From: Streptococcus suis
GTDB taxonomy: Bacteria; Bacillota; Bacilli; Lactobacillales; Streptococcaceae
Reading direction: 5' to 3'
DNA length: 64,000 nt
NCBI GenBank assembly: GCA_029593505.1
Contig: JAKTNI010000001.1
Span: 456,427 to 520,426 of the forward strand
Numbering within the stretch: position 1 is the first letter of the stretch; each line of letters opens with the position of its first letter. Position numbers and translations under genes: made by a program. Of the stretch, positions 28,245 through 37,087 are shown one piece after another. The notes beneath the pieces were generated by a model. That model did no database searches, was not told the origin of the DNA, and saw nothing but the letters and a program-made list of their open reading frames with translations.

Positions 28245-28675
28245 ATGATAGAAGAAATGATTTTTAGATTAGAAGGATATTACGGAGATTATTTTTGCTT
28301 AGAGGCGTGCCCCTTATCAATGGGATATTCTTCTGATGGGGAATCTCCATTGAAGCCAGTCTTTATGTATCTGCTGGAGTTTTTCAAATTAATGGAGCCA
28401 AAGTTTATCTTTCACACTTTTTACTAGAAAAGTTTTTTAAGGACCTAGATTTTATGTATGGCAGTCTATCAGGACAGGTTTGTTATAAACCTAGGTTAGA
28501 TGATGAATTGCAATTTTAAATTACCATGCTAAAAGGCGGGAAGTTGCAATTAAAAGGGGCCTATCAAGAACATTCTTATGATTTTTCTCTGATGAAATTT
28601 GAAATAGAAAGTGACCAGACTTTTCTAGCACAACCATTAATGGATTTGAAAAAATTCCTTAGTCATAATTTTTGA
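28245..28675 (+). pseudogene. Decayed WapI-like immunity gene
   Basis: Pieces of one protein in two frames. 28245-28300 gives a start and FRLEGYYGDYFCLEA; from about 28376 the other frame gives GVFQINGAKVYLSHFLLEK, continues to LDDELQF, meets a TAA at 28517-28519 where a Glu codon would fit, and resumes with ITMLKGGKLQLKGAYQEHSY and SDQTFLAQPL to a stop at 28675. The QTFLAQ..DLKKF ending resembles the WapI family of contact-dependent toxin immunity proteins, from memory. At least one frameshift and one nonsense change make it dead. No toxin gene is adjacent. Confidence 0.55.
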
Positions 28676-28700
28676 CCTATGAGGCTATCACCTATTTCTA

Positions 28701-28720
28701 GACACCTTCGGGTGTCTTTT
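28701..28720 (+). terminator. Small terminator, GACACC-TTCG-GGTGTC
   Basis: Six-pair stem with a UUCG tetraloop and four T, between the pseudogene and the next promoter (TTATACT, 28724-28730). Confidence 0.75.
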
Positions 28721-28761
28721 GTGTTATACTGAAAGCAGAAAATGGGAAAGAGGAATGTGAT

Positions 28762-29766
28762 ATGGACCAAGATACTTGGAAGGGAATTATTCTTAAGAAA
28801 CAGGGGCTACTAACATCGCAATCTGTTCAAGAAATTTGCCAAAATCTTAACGGCTTGCAGGCGCAGTTTCAGTCCTATGCGCATATCGGATTTAGAAATC
28901 GTATGACAGCGAAAGATTTTCATGAGGGCAGCTGGCGGCAAGAACTGACACGCCAGTGTTCTATACGTAGAACGGTCCATGCCTATCTCAAGTCGGAACT
29001 CCCTCTCTATATCCACGAGGGACGAATGGCTGGTACCGACTATCTAAAAATAGTCGGTCGTGATGACTTTTCACCCCAAACCAAGCAGAAGTATCACCAG
29101 CTTATCTTAGAAGTCTTGGAGCAGGTCCCTATGACTCGTGATGAGCTGAAAATCCTCTTCCGATCCGAGAAAATGACGCAGGAGAAGCAGGACTTTAATG
29201 CCTGGGGCGGCCTATTTCGCTACATGGTAGAGCGTGGGGAAGTCTATCAAGAGTACGGTGCCAAACATTTTCACCGTCTGATTGACTTTCAGCCTCTTTC
29301 TCGGGAAAAAGCAGAGCTGGAAATTACACGACGGTATTTTGCAGGTTTCGGACCTGTCAGTTTAGCGGATGCTCGTTATTATTTCAAGGAAAATAAATCT
29401 ACGGTCTTGCATTGGATGAAGCAATTGGATTTGAAAACCATTGAGGTAGGAGGAGAAGAACGCTTTTATCTGGGAGAATTAGAAGAGGTTGAACTACCTG
29501 ATTGCCTCTTCATCGCAGGTTTTGACCAACTCTTACTTGGTTACGAAAAGAAATCCAATCCCTTCTTTGATCTCAAGTATATTCGCCAGATTTATACTCT
29601 GACAGGTATTGTCAAACCCATTGTCTTTTATAAAGGGCGATTTATTGCTACTTGGAAACGAGATGAAGGCACTATTTTACTAGATATTTTTGAAGACATT
29701 ACCCAACAAGAAGAGAAAGAGTTGGAATATTATCGCCAAAGGTATGAGGATATTCTGGGGTATTAA
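28762..29766 (+). CDS. AlkZ-like winged-helix DNA-binding protein
   Basis: A 334-aa protein of the AlkZ/YcaQ family (HTH_42). Members of known function are DNA glycosylases that excise bulky or cross-linked alkylated bases. The N-terminal NLNGLQAQFQSYAH contains the family's Q-x-Q-type catalytic region, and several winged-helix modules follow (TRRYFAGFGPVSLADARYYF is typical). The C-terminal FIAGFDQLLLGY and KPIVFYKGRFIATWK also fit. The gene looks richer in G+C than its neighbours, a possible sign of transfer. The SD is GAGGAATG, about 8 bases upstream. Whether it is a glycosylase here is not shown. Confidence 0.82.
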   Translation: MDQDTWKGIILKKQGLLTSQSVQEICQNLNGLQAQFQSYAHIGFRNRMTAKDFHEGSWRQELTRQCSIRRTVHAYLKSELPLYIHEGRMAGTDYLKIVGRDDFSPQTKQKYHQLILEVLEQVPMTRDELKILFRSEKMTQEKQDFNAWGGLFRYMVERGEVYQEYGAKHFHRLIDFQPLSREKAELEITRRYFAGFGPVSLADARYYFKENKSTVLHWMKQLDLKTIEVGGEERFYLGELEEVELPDCLFIAGFDQLLLGYEKKSNPFFDLKYIRQIYTLTGIVKPIVFYKGRFIATWKRDEGTILLDIFEDITQQEEKELEYYRQRYEDILGY

Positions 29767-29837
29767 CTGCTTATGTTCGGAAAAAAACGAAAATTGCACA
29801 CAAATAACTCAATTTTCTGAATATTCTAGAAAAACTA

Positions 29838-29846
29838 TGATATAAT
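29838..29846 (+). promoter_or_regulatory. Promoter of the esterase/ATP-grasp operon
   Basis: TGATATAAT extended -10, about 28 bases before the first ATG. Confidence 0.7.
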
Positions 29847-29874
29847 ACTTAAAATACGTAAGGAAGAGATAGAT

Positions 29875-30702
29875 ATGAATAAGTCTTACTTTTATTTGGA
29901 TATGAGAACTCATGAATTAGAAGTACCTTTTACAGGAAGAAAACGTCGGGTCCGTGTACTATTACCTAAAGGATATGATGAAGACAGAGAAGAAAATTAC
30001 CCGGTTGTTTATTTCCATGATGGACAAAATATACTCTATAGCAAGGAAGCTTTTTCAGGTCATTCATGGAAAGTAATTCCAACTATTAAGCGTAATCCAG
30101 ATATCGCAAAAATGATCGTGGTGGCTATTGACAATGATGGTATGGAGCGAATGCATGAGTATGCAGCTTGGAAATATAGTGAGACGAGTATACCTGGTGT
30201 CCAGTTTGGCGGAAAGGGAACCTTATATGCAGAATTCGTCATGTATGTAGTCAAGCCTTTTATTGATCGAGAGTACCGTACGAAATCGGATAAGGCGCAC
30301 ACGGCTATGATTGGTTCATCATTAGGAGGGAATATCACTCAATTTATGGGACTTGCCTATCAAGATAAGATTGGATGCTTGGGAGTGTTCTCATCTGCTA
30401 ACTGGCTTCATCAAGAAGCTTTTGATCGCTATATTGAACGCCAACAATTAGACCCAGATCAACGAGTGTATATCTATGTTGGAACGGAAGAAGCAGATGA
30501 CACAGATAAAACTTTGATGGCAGGAAACATTAAGCAAGCCTATATTCATTCATCTTTAACCTATTATCGTCAGTTAATAGCAGGTGGTGTTAAGCTAGAT
30601 CATCTAATGTTGGAAGTTGTTTCCGGTGCTGTTCACAATGAAGAAGCGTGGGCGAAATATTTACCAGATTGTCTACGTTTTTTGAGTGAACATTGGTCAT
30701 AA
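29875..30702 (+). CDS. Alpha/beta-hydrolase esterase (Esterase D/enterochelin-esterase fold)
   Basis: A 275-aa cytosolic esterase of the PF00756 type, without signal peptide. RVRVLLPKGYDE starts the domain, PVVYFHDGQN holds the oxyanion region, GSSLGGN is the nucleophile elbow (serine), and VVSGAVHNEEAW supplies the C-terminal histidine. The substrate is unknown. It is the first gene of a three-gene operon: 31 bases separate it from a second esterase and 15 more separate that from an ATP-grasp ligase. All three probably act on one ester- or amide-containing metabolite. Confidence 0.85.
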   Translation: MNKSYFYLDMRTHELEVPFTGRKRRVRVLLPKGYDEDREENYPVVYFHDGQNILYSKEAFSGHSWKVIPTIKRNPDIAKMIVVAIDNDGMERMHEYAAWKYSETSIPGVQFGGKGTLYAEFVMYVVKPFIDREYRTKSDKAHTAMIGSSLGGNITQFMGLAYQDKIGCLGVFSSANWLHQEAFDRYIERQQLDPDQRVYIYVGTEEADDTDKTLMAGNIKQAYIHSSLTYYRQLIAGGVKLDHLMLEVVSGAVHNEEAWAKYLPDCLRFLSEHWS

Positions 30703-30733
30703 TTCGTTAGATAAAATAAAAGGGAGGATCGTT

Positions 30734-31480
30734 ATGCATGTAGAATTTTTAAGTCATTGGTCAGGAAATATTGGTCGTGAAATGAATGTAAATCGTTATG
30801 GACATGCTGGTATTCCAGTGGTTGTATTTGCTTCATCTGGAGGCTCTTATAATGAGTATGCTGATTTTGGTATGATTGAAGCTTGTCGAGGCTCTATCGA
30901 AGCCGGACATGTACAATTTTTTACGCTAACGAGTTATGATAGTGAAAGTTGGCTGGCAGATTGGAAGTCTATTCATGATAAAGCAGAAGCACACCGAAAT
31001 TATGAACGTTATGTAATTGAAGAAGCTATCCCGTTTATTAAACATAAAACTGGTTGGTTTGATGGTATGATGACTACAGGTTGTTCAATGGGAGCCTATC
31101 ACGCACTTAATTTCTTTTTGCAACATCCAGATGTCTTTACCAAAGTGATTGCTCTTTCGGGTATCTACGATGCTCGCTATTTCAATAATAATCAAGATTA
31201 TGGTTATGATGATGTTGTGTATCAGAACTCTCCAGCTGATTATATTTGGAACCAAAATGATGGTTGGTTTATTGAGCGATACCGACAGGCTGATATTATT
31301 GTTTGTACTGGTTTGGGAGATTGGGAGCAGGATGGATTAGACTCGTTCTATAATTTGAAATGTGCATTTGAAGAGAAGAATATTCCAGCTTGGTTTGATA
31401 CATGGGGAACAGATGTAGCTCATGATTGGGTATGGTGGAGAAAGCAAATGCCATTTTTCCTCCATACAATCGGTTTGTAA
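30734..31480 (+). CDS. Second esterase of the operon
   Basis: A 248-aa alpha/beta-hydrolase-fold protein paired with the preceding esterase but clearly different from it. HAGIPVVVFASSGGSYNEY is the N-terminal strand and oxyanion loop, TGCSMGAYHA the nucleophile elbow (serine), and DVAHDWVWW the histidine region. Start ATG 30734 follows GGGAGGATC; an open frame upstream overlaps the previous gene and is not used. No signal peptide. The two esterases are not simple duplicates, which suggests successive steps or two related substrates. Confidence 0.82.
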   Translation: MHVEFLSHWSGNIGREMNVNRYGHAGIPVVVFASSGGSYNEYADFGMIEACRGSIEAGHVQFFTLTSYDSESWLADWKSIHDKAEAHRNYERYVIEEAIPFIKHKTGWFDGMMTTGCSMGAYHALNFFLQHPDVFTKVIALSGIYDARYFNNNQDYGYDDVVYQNSPADYIWNQNDGWFIERYRQADIIVCTGLGDWEQDGLDSFYNLKCAFEEKNIPAWFDTWGTDVAHDWVWWRKQMPFFLHTIGL

Positions 31481-31495
31481 GAAAGGAAGTTGCAT

Positions 31496-32665
31496 ATGAA
31501 TTATCTTGTTATTTCACCTTTTTATCCAGAAAATTTCCAACCTTTTACGGTTGAATTAGCTAAAAAAGAGGGAGTTACAGTTCTTGGTATCGGTCAAGAG
31601 CCTTATGAGCACCTTTCTGACGAACTCCGTCATGCTTTAACAGAATATTTTCGAGTAGAAGATCTTGAGAACGTAGATGAAGTGAAGCGTGCAGTCGCAT
31701 TTCTTATATACAAACATGGACCAATTGACCGAGTTGAGTCGCACAATGAACACTGGTTGGAATCAGATGCTATTCTTCGTGAGCAATTTAATATCTTTGG
31801 TGCTAAACCTACTCATTTAAAAAAGACGAAGTTTAAGTCTGAAATGAAAAAATACTTTACAAAGGCTGGCGTACCTGTGGTATCAGGTCTTGTAGTAAAA
31901 AGTGAAAAAGATATTGAAAAAGCCGTTAAAAAAATCGGATTTCCTATGATTGCTAAGCCAGACAATGGTGTTGGCGCATCAGGTACTTTTAAATTGACTA
32001 AGCAGGCAGACATAGAGAATTTTAAAAGAGAGTGGGATGGTGAAACGATTTACTTTTTTGAGAAATTTGTAAATTCGAGCATCATTACTACCTACGATGG
32101 TATGATAGATAGTAAGGGAAATGTTGTATTTGAATCAGGTTTAACCTATGTTCACACACCATTTGAGCTATTACAAAGTAAAAAAGATAATGCTTATTAT
32201 ATAGAGAAAGAACTGGATCCCAAATTAGTCAAGTATGGTCGTGCAATTATCAAAGCATTCGGAATGAAAGAGCGTTTTTTCCATATTGAGTTTTTTAAAG
32301 ACGGAAAAGACTATATTGCTATTGAATACAATAATCGTATAGCTGGTGGGTTTACAGTTGAAGCTTATAATTATGCTCATTCCATTGATCTATTTCGGGA
32401 TTATGCAAATGTTGTCATTGGACAGGAGGGTGAAGAACGTCTCTTTGATCCCCAATATTGTTTAGTGGCAACTCGTCGAGATACGACAGAATATGTCCAT
32501 GCTGCTGAGGAAATCAGACAGAAATACGCAAACCATCTAAAAGTGGTGAAGCGCATGCCAGATGCTTTTGCAGAACTACAAGGGAATGATGCATACTTAC
32601 TTGTTACAGACAGTAAGGAGGTGCTCGATGAAATGATTACCTTTATTGGTGAAACTAAAGTGTAA
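31496..32665 (+). CDS. ATP-grasp ligase
   Basis: A 389-aa ATP-grasp protein, often labelled short-form carbamoyl-phosphate synthase large subunit, which is misleading. Residues 1-100 form a preATP-grasp domain; KTKFKSEMKKYF and PVVSGLVV lead into the ATP-binding fold with PMIAKPDNGVGASGT (the ATP-grasp glycine-rich loop), and FHIEFFKDGKDYIAIEYNNR contains the metal-binding E...N residues. It should join a carboxylate to an amine or thiol through an acyl phosphate. The SD AAAGGAAG precedes ATG 31496. The product is unknown; the two esterases upstream probably act in the same pathway. Confidence 0.87.
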   Translation: MNYLVISPFYPENFQPFTVELAKKEGVTVLGIGQEPYEHLSDELRHALTEYFRVEDLENVDEVKRAVAFLIYKHGPIDRVESHNEHWLESDAILREQFNIFGAKPTHLKKTKFKSEMKKYFTKAGVPVVSGLVVKSEKDIEKAVKKIGFPMIAKPDNGVGASGTFKLTKQADIENFKREWDGETIYFFEKFVNSSIITTYDGMIDSKGNVVFESGLTYVHTPFELLQSKKDNAYYIEKELDPKLVKYGRAIIKAFGMKERFFHIEFFKDGKDYIAIEYNNRIAGGFTVEAYNYAHSIDLFRDYANVVIGQEGEERLFDPQYCLVATRRDTTEYVHAAEEIRQKYANHLKVVKRMPDAFAELQGNDAYLLVTDSKEVLDEMITFIGETKV

Positions 32666-32692
32666 TAGATTTTTTGAACTATTTATGATATT

Positions 32693-32724
32693 AGAAGTTA
32701 GATGTGTTATCTAACTTCTTTTTT
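32693..32724 (+). terminator. Terminator of the esterase/ATP-grasp operon
   Basis: AGAAGTTAGAT (32693-32703) / ATCTAACTTCT (32709-32719) then T-run. Confidence 0.9.
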
Positions 32725-32835
32725 ATATAGAAGCTGTCTATTGAACGTACTCTTTGCTATTTGCATTATTTTGTTGGTATGAGTAAGATTTGACTTGTTG
32801 TCGTAAGTCATATGATGGAAACTCTTACTGTCATA

Positions 32836-32844
32836 TGCTATAAT
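32836..32844 (+). promoter_or_regulatory. Promoter of the DUF1576 gene
   Basis: TGCTATAAT extended -10. Confidence 0.7.
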
Positions 32845-32888
32845 TAAATGAGATAGTTATATTTTATAGAGGAGCTTGTGAACTACTT

Positions 32889-34157
32889 TTGACAATAAAA
32901 TCTATTTCATTTCAACGTAAAACTTTTATTTTACTAATCGGATTGTTTACTTTAGCTTATGCAGGTATGATGCCAGATAAAGGGGAAATGTTACAAAATT
33001 ATCTGAAAATTATATCTCGTGAGACAAACTTATTGCAAGATTTTTTCGCGATTGCTGGTTTTTCTGCTACTTTTTTAAATACAGCTATGCATTTTTTTGT
33101 GGCCTATTTTTTAATGGAACGAAATAACCTATCCAAAATCAATGGATTACAGGTTGCGGCAATCGGAACTTTTGTTGGACATTCGTTTTTTGGTACTCAT
33201 TTATTAAATATCATTCCTATTCTACTTGGAGTTAGTTTGTATGCACGCTGGACTGGACAATCTTATAAGGTGTATACTACGGTCAGCTTATTTGCTACGG
33301 CAACGGCACCAATTGTTTCGATTATTGCCATTCATCATGGAGTGACGGTTTACTCTATTCTATTGGCTATTGTAATTGGATTGCTATTAGGATTTATTGC
33401 TCCTCCTTTAGCAGAACATTATCTAAAATTTCATAATGGTTTATCATTATACAACTATGGTTTTACGACAGGGATGATTGGTATGTTTGCCTTATTGTTG
33501 TTTCCGTATTTTAACTGGGTAATCTCTTCTGTTGTCATACTACTAGATACACCAAGTATCTATCCGGCTCTCTATTTTATCTGTATTTGGTTGTTTTTAG
33601 CTCTTTTTGCTGTCAGAGAATTACCGTCTGCTATGAAACAGTATCCAAAGCTGTTGACTAGTTCAGGTCGATTACCTGATGATTTTATTGCTAAATATGG
33701 CATACATACGGCATTGTTAAATATGACAATTACTGGAGGCATCTATCTATTGATTATTTTATTAACAGGTCAGACAGTCAATGGTCCTGTTCTTGGTGGT
33801 TTGTTGACTTGTTATGGTTTTAGTGCGTTCGGTGTCCATATTAGAAATAGTGTTCCTATTTCAGTAGGTATTTTAGCAGCAGCTTTGTTACTTGGGCAGT
33901 CTATTACTGATACACGCTTTATTACGACACTATTATTCGGCAATGGTCTTGCACCGATTGCTGGTTTTTATGGTTCTATTTATGGTTGCGTAGCAGGATT
34001 TTTGCATTATAATCTTGTGTCAACTGTATTTAGTCTTCATGCTGGTTTTAATTTATACAATAACGGTTTTACTGCTGGATTTGTAGCTAGTTTTTTATTT
34101 CCAATCATTGAACACTTACAAGAACATACATTTGGAAAACGAAAGAAGGGTAAATAA
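32889..34157 (+). CDS. DUF1576 polytopic membrane protein
   Basis: A 422-aa membrane protein with about 11-12 hydrophobic segments that I recognise as DUF1576; no function is established. It carries an internal duplication: GFSATFLNTAM, GHSFFGTHLLNIIPILLGV and FHNGLSLYNYGFTTG in the first half (57-196) recur as GIHTALLNMTI, GFSAFGVHIRNSVPISVGI and LHAGFNLYNNGFTAG in the second (272-397). The pattern suggests a pseudo-symmetric transporter or channel. The start is TTG 32889; GAGGAG at 32869-32874 is rather far (14 bases) and sits closer to a GTG that opens a four-codon frame ending across the TTG. The next gene begins 3 bases after the stop. Confidence 0.82.
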   Translation: MTIKSISFQRKTFILLIGLFTLAYAGMMPDKGEMLQNYLKIISRETNLLQDFFAIAGFSATFLNTAMHFFVAYFLMERNNLSKINGLQVAAIGTFVGHSFFGTHLLNIIPILLGVSLYARWTGQSYKVYTTVSLFATATAPIVSIIAIHHGVTVYSILLAIVIGLLLGFIAPPLAEHYLKFHNGLSLYNYGFTTGMIGMFALLLFPYFNWVISSVVILLDTPSIYPALYFICIWLFLALFAVRELPSAMKQYPKLLTSSGRLPDDFIAKYGIHTALLNMTITGGIYLLIILLTGQTVNGPVLGGLLTCYGFSAFGVHIRNSVPISVGILAAALLLGQSITDTRFITTLLFGNGLAPIAGFYGSIYGCVAGFLHYNLVSTVFSLHAGFNLYNNGFTAGFVASFLFPIIEHLQEHTFGKRKKGK

Positions 34158-34160
34158 ATT

Positions 34161-34502
34161 ATGTTGAATGAAAAAAATAAAGCAACACGAATTATGAAAG
34201 AAATTATTAGTTACTTTTTAGAAAATGATTTGAATCAGTTTGATCTTTCTTTTAAAATAGATTCAAAGGAGTGTTATTTATCAGTTCAAGCACCAGCAAA
34301 TGTTGAGCCTGATGATTTCCAACAATTGTTATCTGATTTGCAAGCAGAAAGGCAAATAGAATTGGATGAGTATTACAATGCTCTTCTAGGAAGTCACAGT
34401 AAACACGATTATAGTTTTCTTGGAAAAACTATTGATAAAGCAGAAGGTGGTTATAAAGATGGTGTACTGTCTTTAGAACTTTGGCGTTTTAATTTAGACT
34501 AG
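34161..34502 (+). CDS. Unknown protein co-transcribed with DUF1576 gene
   Basis: A 113-aa soluble, acidic protein that I do not recognise. It begins 3 bases after the DUF1576 stop (SD AAGGGTAAATA), so the two are translationally coupled and probably work together. Secondary-structure pattern suggests an N-terminal helix (KATRIMKEIISYFL), two strands (FDLSFKIDSKECYLSVQAP), a helix (DDFQQLLSDLQAERQ) and a final strand (VLSLELWRFNL). It could be a cytosolic partner or regulator of the membrane protein; that is inference. Confidence 0.7.
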   Translation: MLNEKNKATRIMKEIISYFLENDLNQFDLSFKIDSKECYLSVQAPANVEPDDFQQLLSDLQAERQIELDEYYNALLGSHSKHDYSFLGKTIDKAEGGYKDGVLSLELWRFNLD

Positions 34503-34565
34503 CTATTGACATTGTGTCTGACACAATAAGTCAACGATTATGAAATATAATAAGGAATCAAAAGA

Positions 34566-35708
34566 ATGATTTATTTTGACAATGCGGCGACAACGCAGGT
34601 TTATCCAGAAGTGTTACAGACCTATACAGAAGTTGCTACTAAAATTTGGGGTAACCCTTCTAGTTTACATAAACTAGGTAGTCAATCCACACGAATTTTG
34701 GAAGCTTCACGCAAGCAAATTGCAGAATTATTAGGAAAGAGTAGCAAGGAGATTTTTTTCACATCAGGAGGTACAGAAGGAGATAATTGGGTTATCAAAG
34801 GAGTTGCATTTGAGCGTTCTTATTTAGGGAAACATATCATTGTTTCTGCTATTGAACATCCTGCTGTCAAAGAATCTGCTTTATGGCTAAAAACTCAAGG
34901 ATTTGAAGTAGATTTAGCTCCAGTTAATGATAAGGGAATGGTAGATGTAGAAATTTTAAAGACGTTGATTCGACCAGATACGATATTGATTTCGATCATG
35001 GCAGTCAATAATGAGATTGGATCTATCCAGCCGATTCAAGCAATTAGCCAACTATTGAAAGACAAACTAAGTATTTCTTTTCATGTAGATGCTGTTCAAG
35101 CTATAGGTAAGCTACCAATCGAGGATTTTTTAACAGAACGAGTGGATTTTGCAACTTTTTCAGGCCATAAGTTTCATTCTGTCAGAGGTGTTGGATTTGT
35201 TTATATTAAGTCTGGCAAAAAAATTATGCCACTTTTGACTGGAGGTGGACAAGAGAGTGACAGACGCTCCACAACAGAGAATGTTGCAGGAATAACGGCG
35301 ACTGCAAAAGCTCTTCGACTTAACTTGGATAAAGCAACAGAAGGCAGGAAACGCTTGTATGCTATGAAGCAGATTCTTAGGGAAGAATTGTTGAAATATG
35401 ATGATGTTGTGATATTTTCAGAAATGGAACATTTTGTACCCAATATCCTCACTTTTGGCATCAAAAATATTCGAGGTGAAGTGCTTGTTCATGCTTTTGA
35501 AGAGTACGAGATTTATATTTCAACGACCTCAGCTTGTTCCTCTAAAATTGGCAATCCTGCGGGAACTTTACTAGCAATGGGAGTACCACAAAAAATTGCT
35601 CAAACAGCCGTTCGTCTTAGTTTGGATGAAAGCAATACTATGGAACAAATTGAACAATTTCTAACGATTTTTAAGCAGATTTATAAGAAAACACAGAAAG
35701 TAAGGTAG
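34566..35708 (+). CDS. Cysteine desulfurase (IscS/NifS family)
   Basis: PLP enzyme that takes sulfur from cysteine as a protein persulfide. The 380-aa sequence starts [10 protein letters not shown], has [21 protein letters not shown], the PLP lysine in SGHKFH (Lys202) and the mobile-loop cysteine in TTSACSS (Cys324). It sits directly before thiI (1 base apart), as the dedicated sulfur donor NifZ does in Bacillus, so its main role is probably to charge ThiI for tRNA 4-thiouridine and perhaps thiamin. It is not part of a suf cluster here. Confidence 0.93.
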   Translation: MIYFDNAATTQVYPEVLQTYTEVATKIWGNPSSLHKLGSQSTRILEASRKQIAELLGKSSKEIFFTSGGTEGDNWVIKGVAFERSYLGKHIIVSAIEHPAVKESALWLKTQGFEVDLAPVNDKGMVDVEILKTLIRPDTILISIMAVNNEIGSIQPIQAISQLLKDKLSISFHVDAVQAIGKLPIEDFLTERVDFATFSGHKFHSVRGVGFVYIKSGKKIMPLLTGGGQESDRRSTTENVAGITATAKALRLNLDKATEGRKRLYAMKQILREELLKYDDVVIFSEMEHFVPNILTFGIKNIRGEVLVHAFEEYEIYISTTSACSSKIGNPAGTLLAMGVPQKIAQTAVRLSLDESNTMEQIEQFLTIFKQIYKKTQKVR

Positions 35709-35709
35709 G

Positions 35710-36927
35710 ATGAATTATTCAGAAATTATGATTCGCTATGGCGAATTATCAACCAAAGGCAAAAACAAAATGAGATTTGTGAATATACTTCGCAATAATG
35801 TAAAGCATGTTTTATCTGTATATCCAGAAGTTACAGTTTATTTTGATCGTGACAGAGGACATGTATATCTCAACGGTGCAGATTATCAAGCGGTATCTAA
35901 GTCATTACAGAAAATCTTTGGCATTCAAAACTTTGCTCCGTCCTATAAAGTTGATAAGTCTGTACCAGCTTTGAAAACAGCAGTACAAGATATTATGAAA
36001 CAGATTTATAAGGAGGGAATGACTTTTAAAATTGCTGCACGTCGAAGTGATCACGATTTTGAATTGGATAGTCGAGATTTGAATCAAGTTTTGGGTGATG
36101 CTGTTTTTACAGCCATTCCGCATGTTCAGGTACAAATGAAGTCCCCAGATATTACACTTCGTGTCGAGATTCGTAAGGATGCAGCTTATATTTCCTATGG
36201 GGAGGTTAAAGGAGCTGGAGGATTACCTGTTGGAACATCTGGTAAAGGGATATTAATGTTGTCTGGGGGGATAGATTCTCCTGTAGCAGGTTATTTGGCT
36301 TTGAAACGCGGTGTAGAAATTGAAGCTCTACATTTTGCTAGTCCTCCTTATACAAGTGCTGGATCACTGAAGAAAGCTCAAGATTTGACAAGGAAACTAA
36401 CAGCCTTTGGTGGTCAGATTACTTTTATAGAGGTTCCGCTTACTGAAATTCAAGAGGAAATCAAGGCTAAAGCCCCAGAAGCTTATCTGATGACATTGAC
36501 GCGTCGTTTCATGCTTCGAATTTCTGATCGTGTGCGTGAATTACGTGGAGGGCGCGTGATTATCAATGGTGAAAGTCTTGGACAAGTAGCTAGTCAGACA
36601 CTAGAGTCTATGCAGGCAATCAATGAAGTAACTTCTACGCCAATTATCAGACCTGTTATTACAATGGATAAGCTAGATATTATTGAGATCGCTCAGAAAA
36701 TCGATACTTTTGATATTTCTATCAGACCTTTTGAGGACTGTTGTACTATATTTGCTCCAGATCGTCCCAAAACAAATCCTAAATTACATAACGTAGAACA
36801 ATACGAAGCTAGAATGGATGTAGATGGACTGATAGAGCGAGCGATTGCGGGTATGACGACAACAAATATAAGCTCTAAAGAAATAGTAACAGACGATCTT
36901 GATCACTTGATAAATGACTTGTTATAG
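35710..36927 (+). CDS. thiI: tRNA 4-thiouridine synthase ThiI
   Basis: Adenylates and thiolates uridine 8 of tRNA. The 405-aa protein has an N-terminal ferredoxin-like and THUMP domain (about 1-165) and a PP-loop ATP pyrophosphatase with LSGGIDSP (184-191). [13 protein letters not shown] contains the conserved cysteine pair. It lacks the C-terminal rhodanese domain of enterobacterial ThiI, which is normal for Firmicutes, where the paired desulfurase passes sulfur directly. It starts 1 base after the desulfurase stop with SD AGGTAGGA overlapping the end of that gene. Confidence 0.96.
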   Translation: MNYSEIMIRYGELSTKGKNKMRFVNILRNNVKHVLSVYPEVTVYFDRDRGHVYLNGADYQAVSKSLQKIFGIQNFAPSYKVDKSVPALKTAVQDIMKQIYKEGMTFKIAARRSDHDFELDSRDLNQVLGDAVFTAIPHVQVQMKSPDITLRVEIRKDAAYISYGEVKGAGGLPVGTSGKGILMLSGGIDSPVAGYLALKRGVEIEALHFASPPYTSAGSLKKAQDLTRKLTAFGGQITFIEVPLTEIQEEIKAKAPEAYLMTLTRRFMLRISDRVRELRGGRVIINGESLGQVASQTLESMQAINEVTSTPIIRPVITMDKLDIIEIAQKIDTFDISIRPFEDCCTIFAPDRPKTNPKLHNVEQYEARMDVDGLIERAIAGMTTTNISSKEIVTDDLDHLINDLL

Positions 36928-36975
36928 TCTAGTATCCTATATTTTATTTGTGCGATGAAGGAAGAGAGATACACT

Positions 36976-37002
36976 ATCCATGCAAGTAATATCTGCATGG
37001 AT
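36976..37002 (+). terminator. Hairpin after thiI, probable terminator
   Basis: ATCCATGCA / TGCATGGAT, perfect 9-bp stem, followed by ATTTTCAT; the T-tract is short, so termination may be partial. Confidence 0.55.
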
Positions 37003-37087
37003 ATTTTCATATTTGTTGTAAATACAGTTTGACAATCTTAGTAATTATTGATAGAATTGTTTTTCATAAAGAAAAAGGAGATATAGT

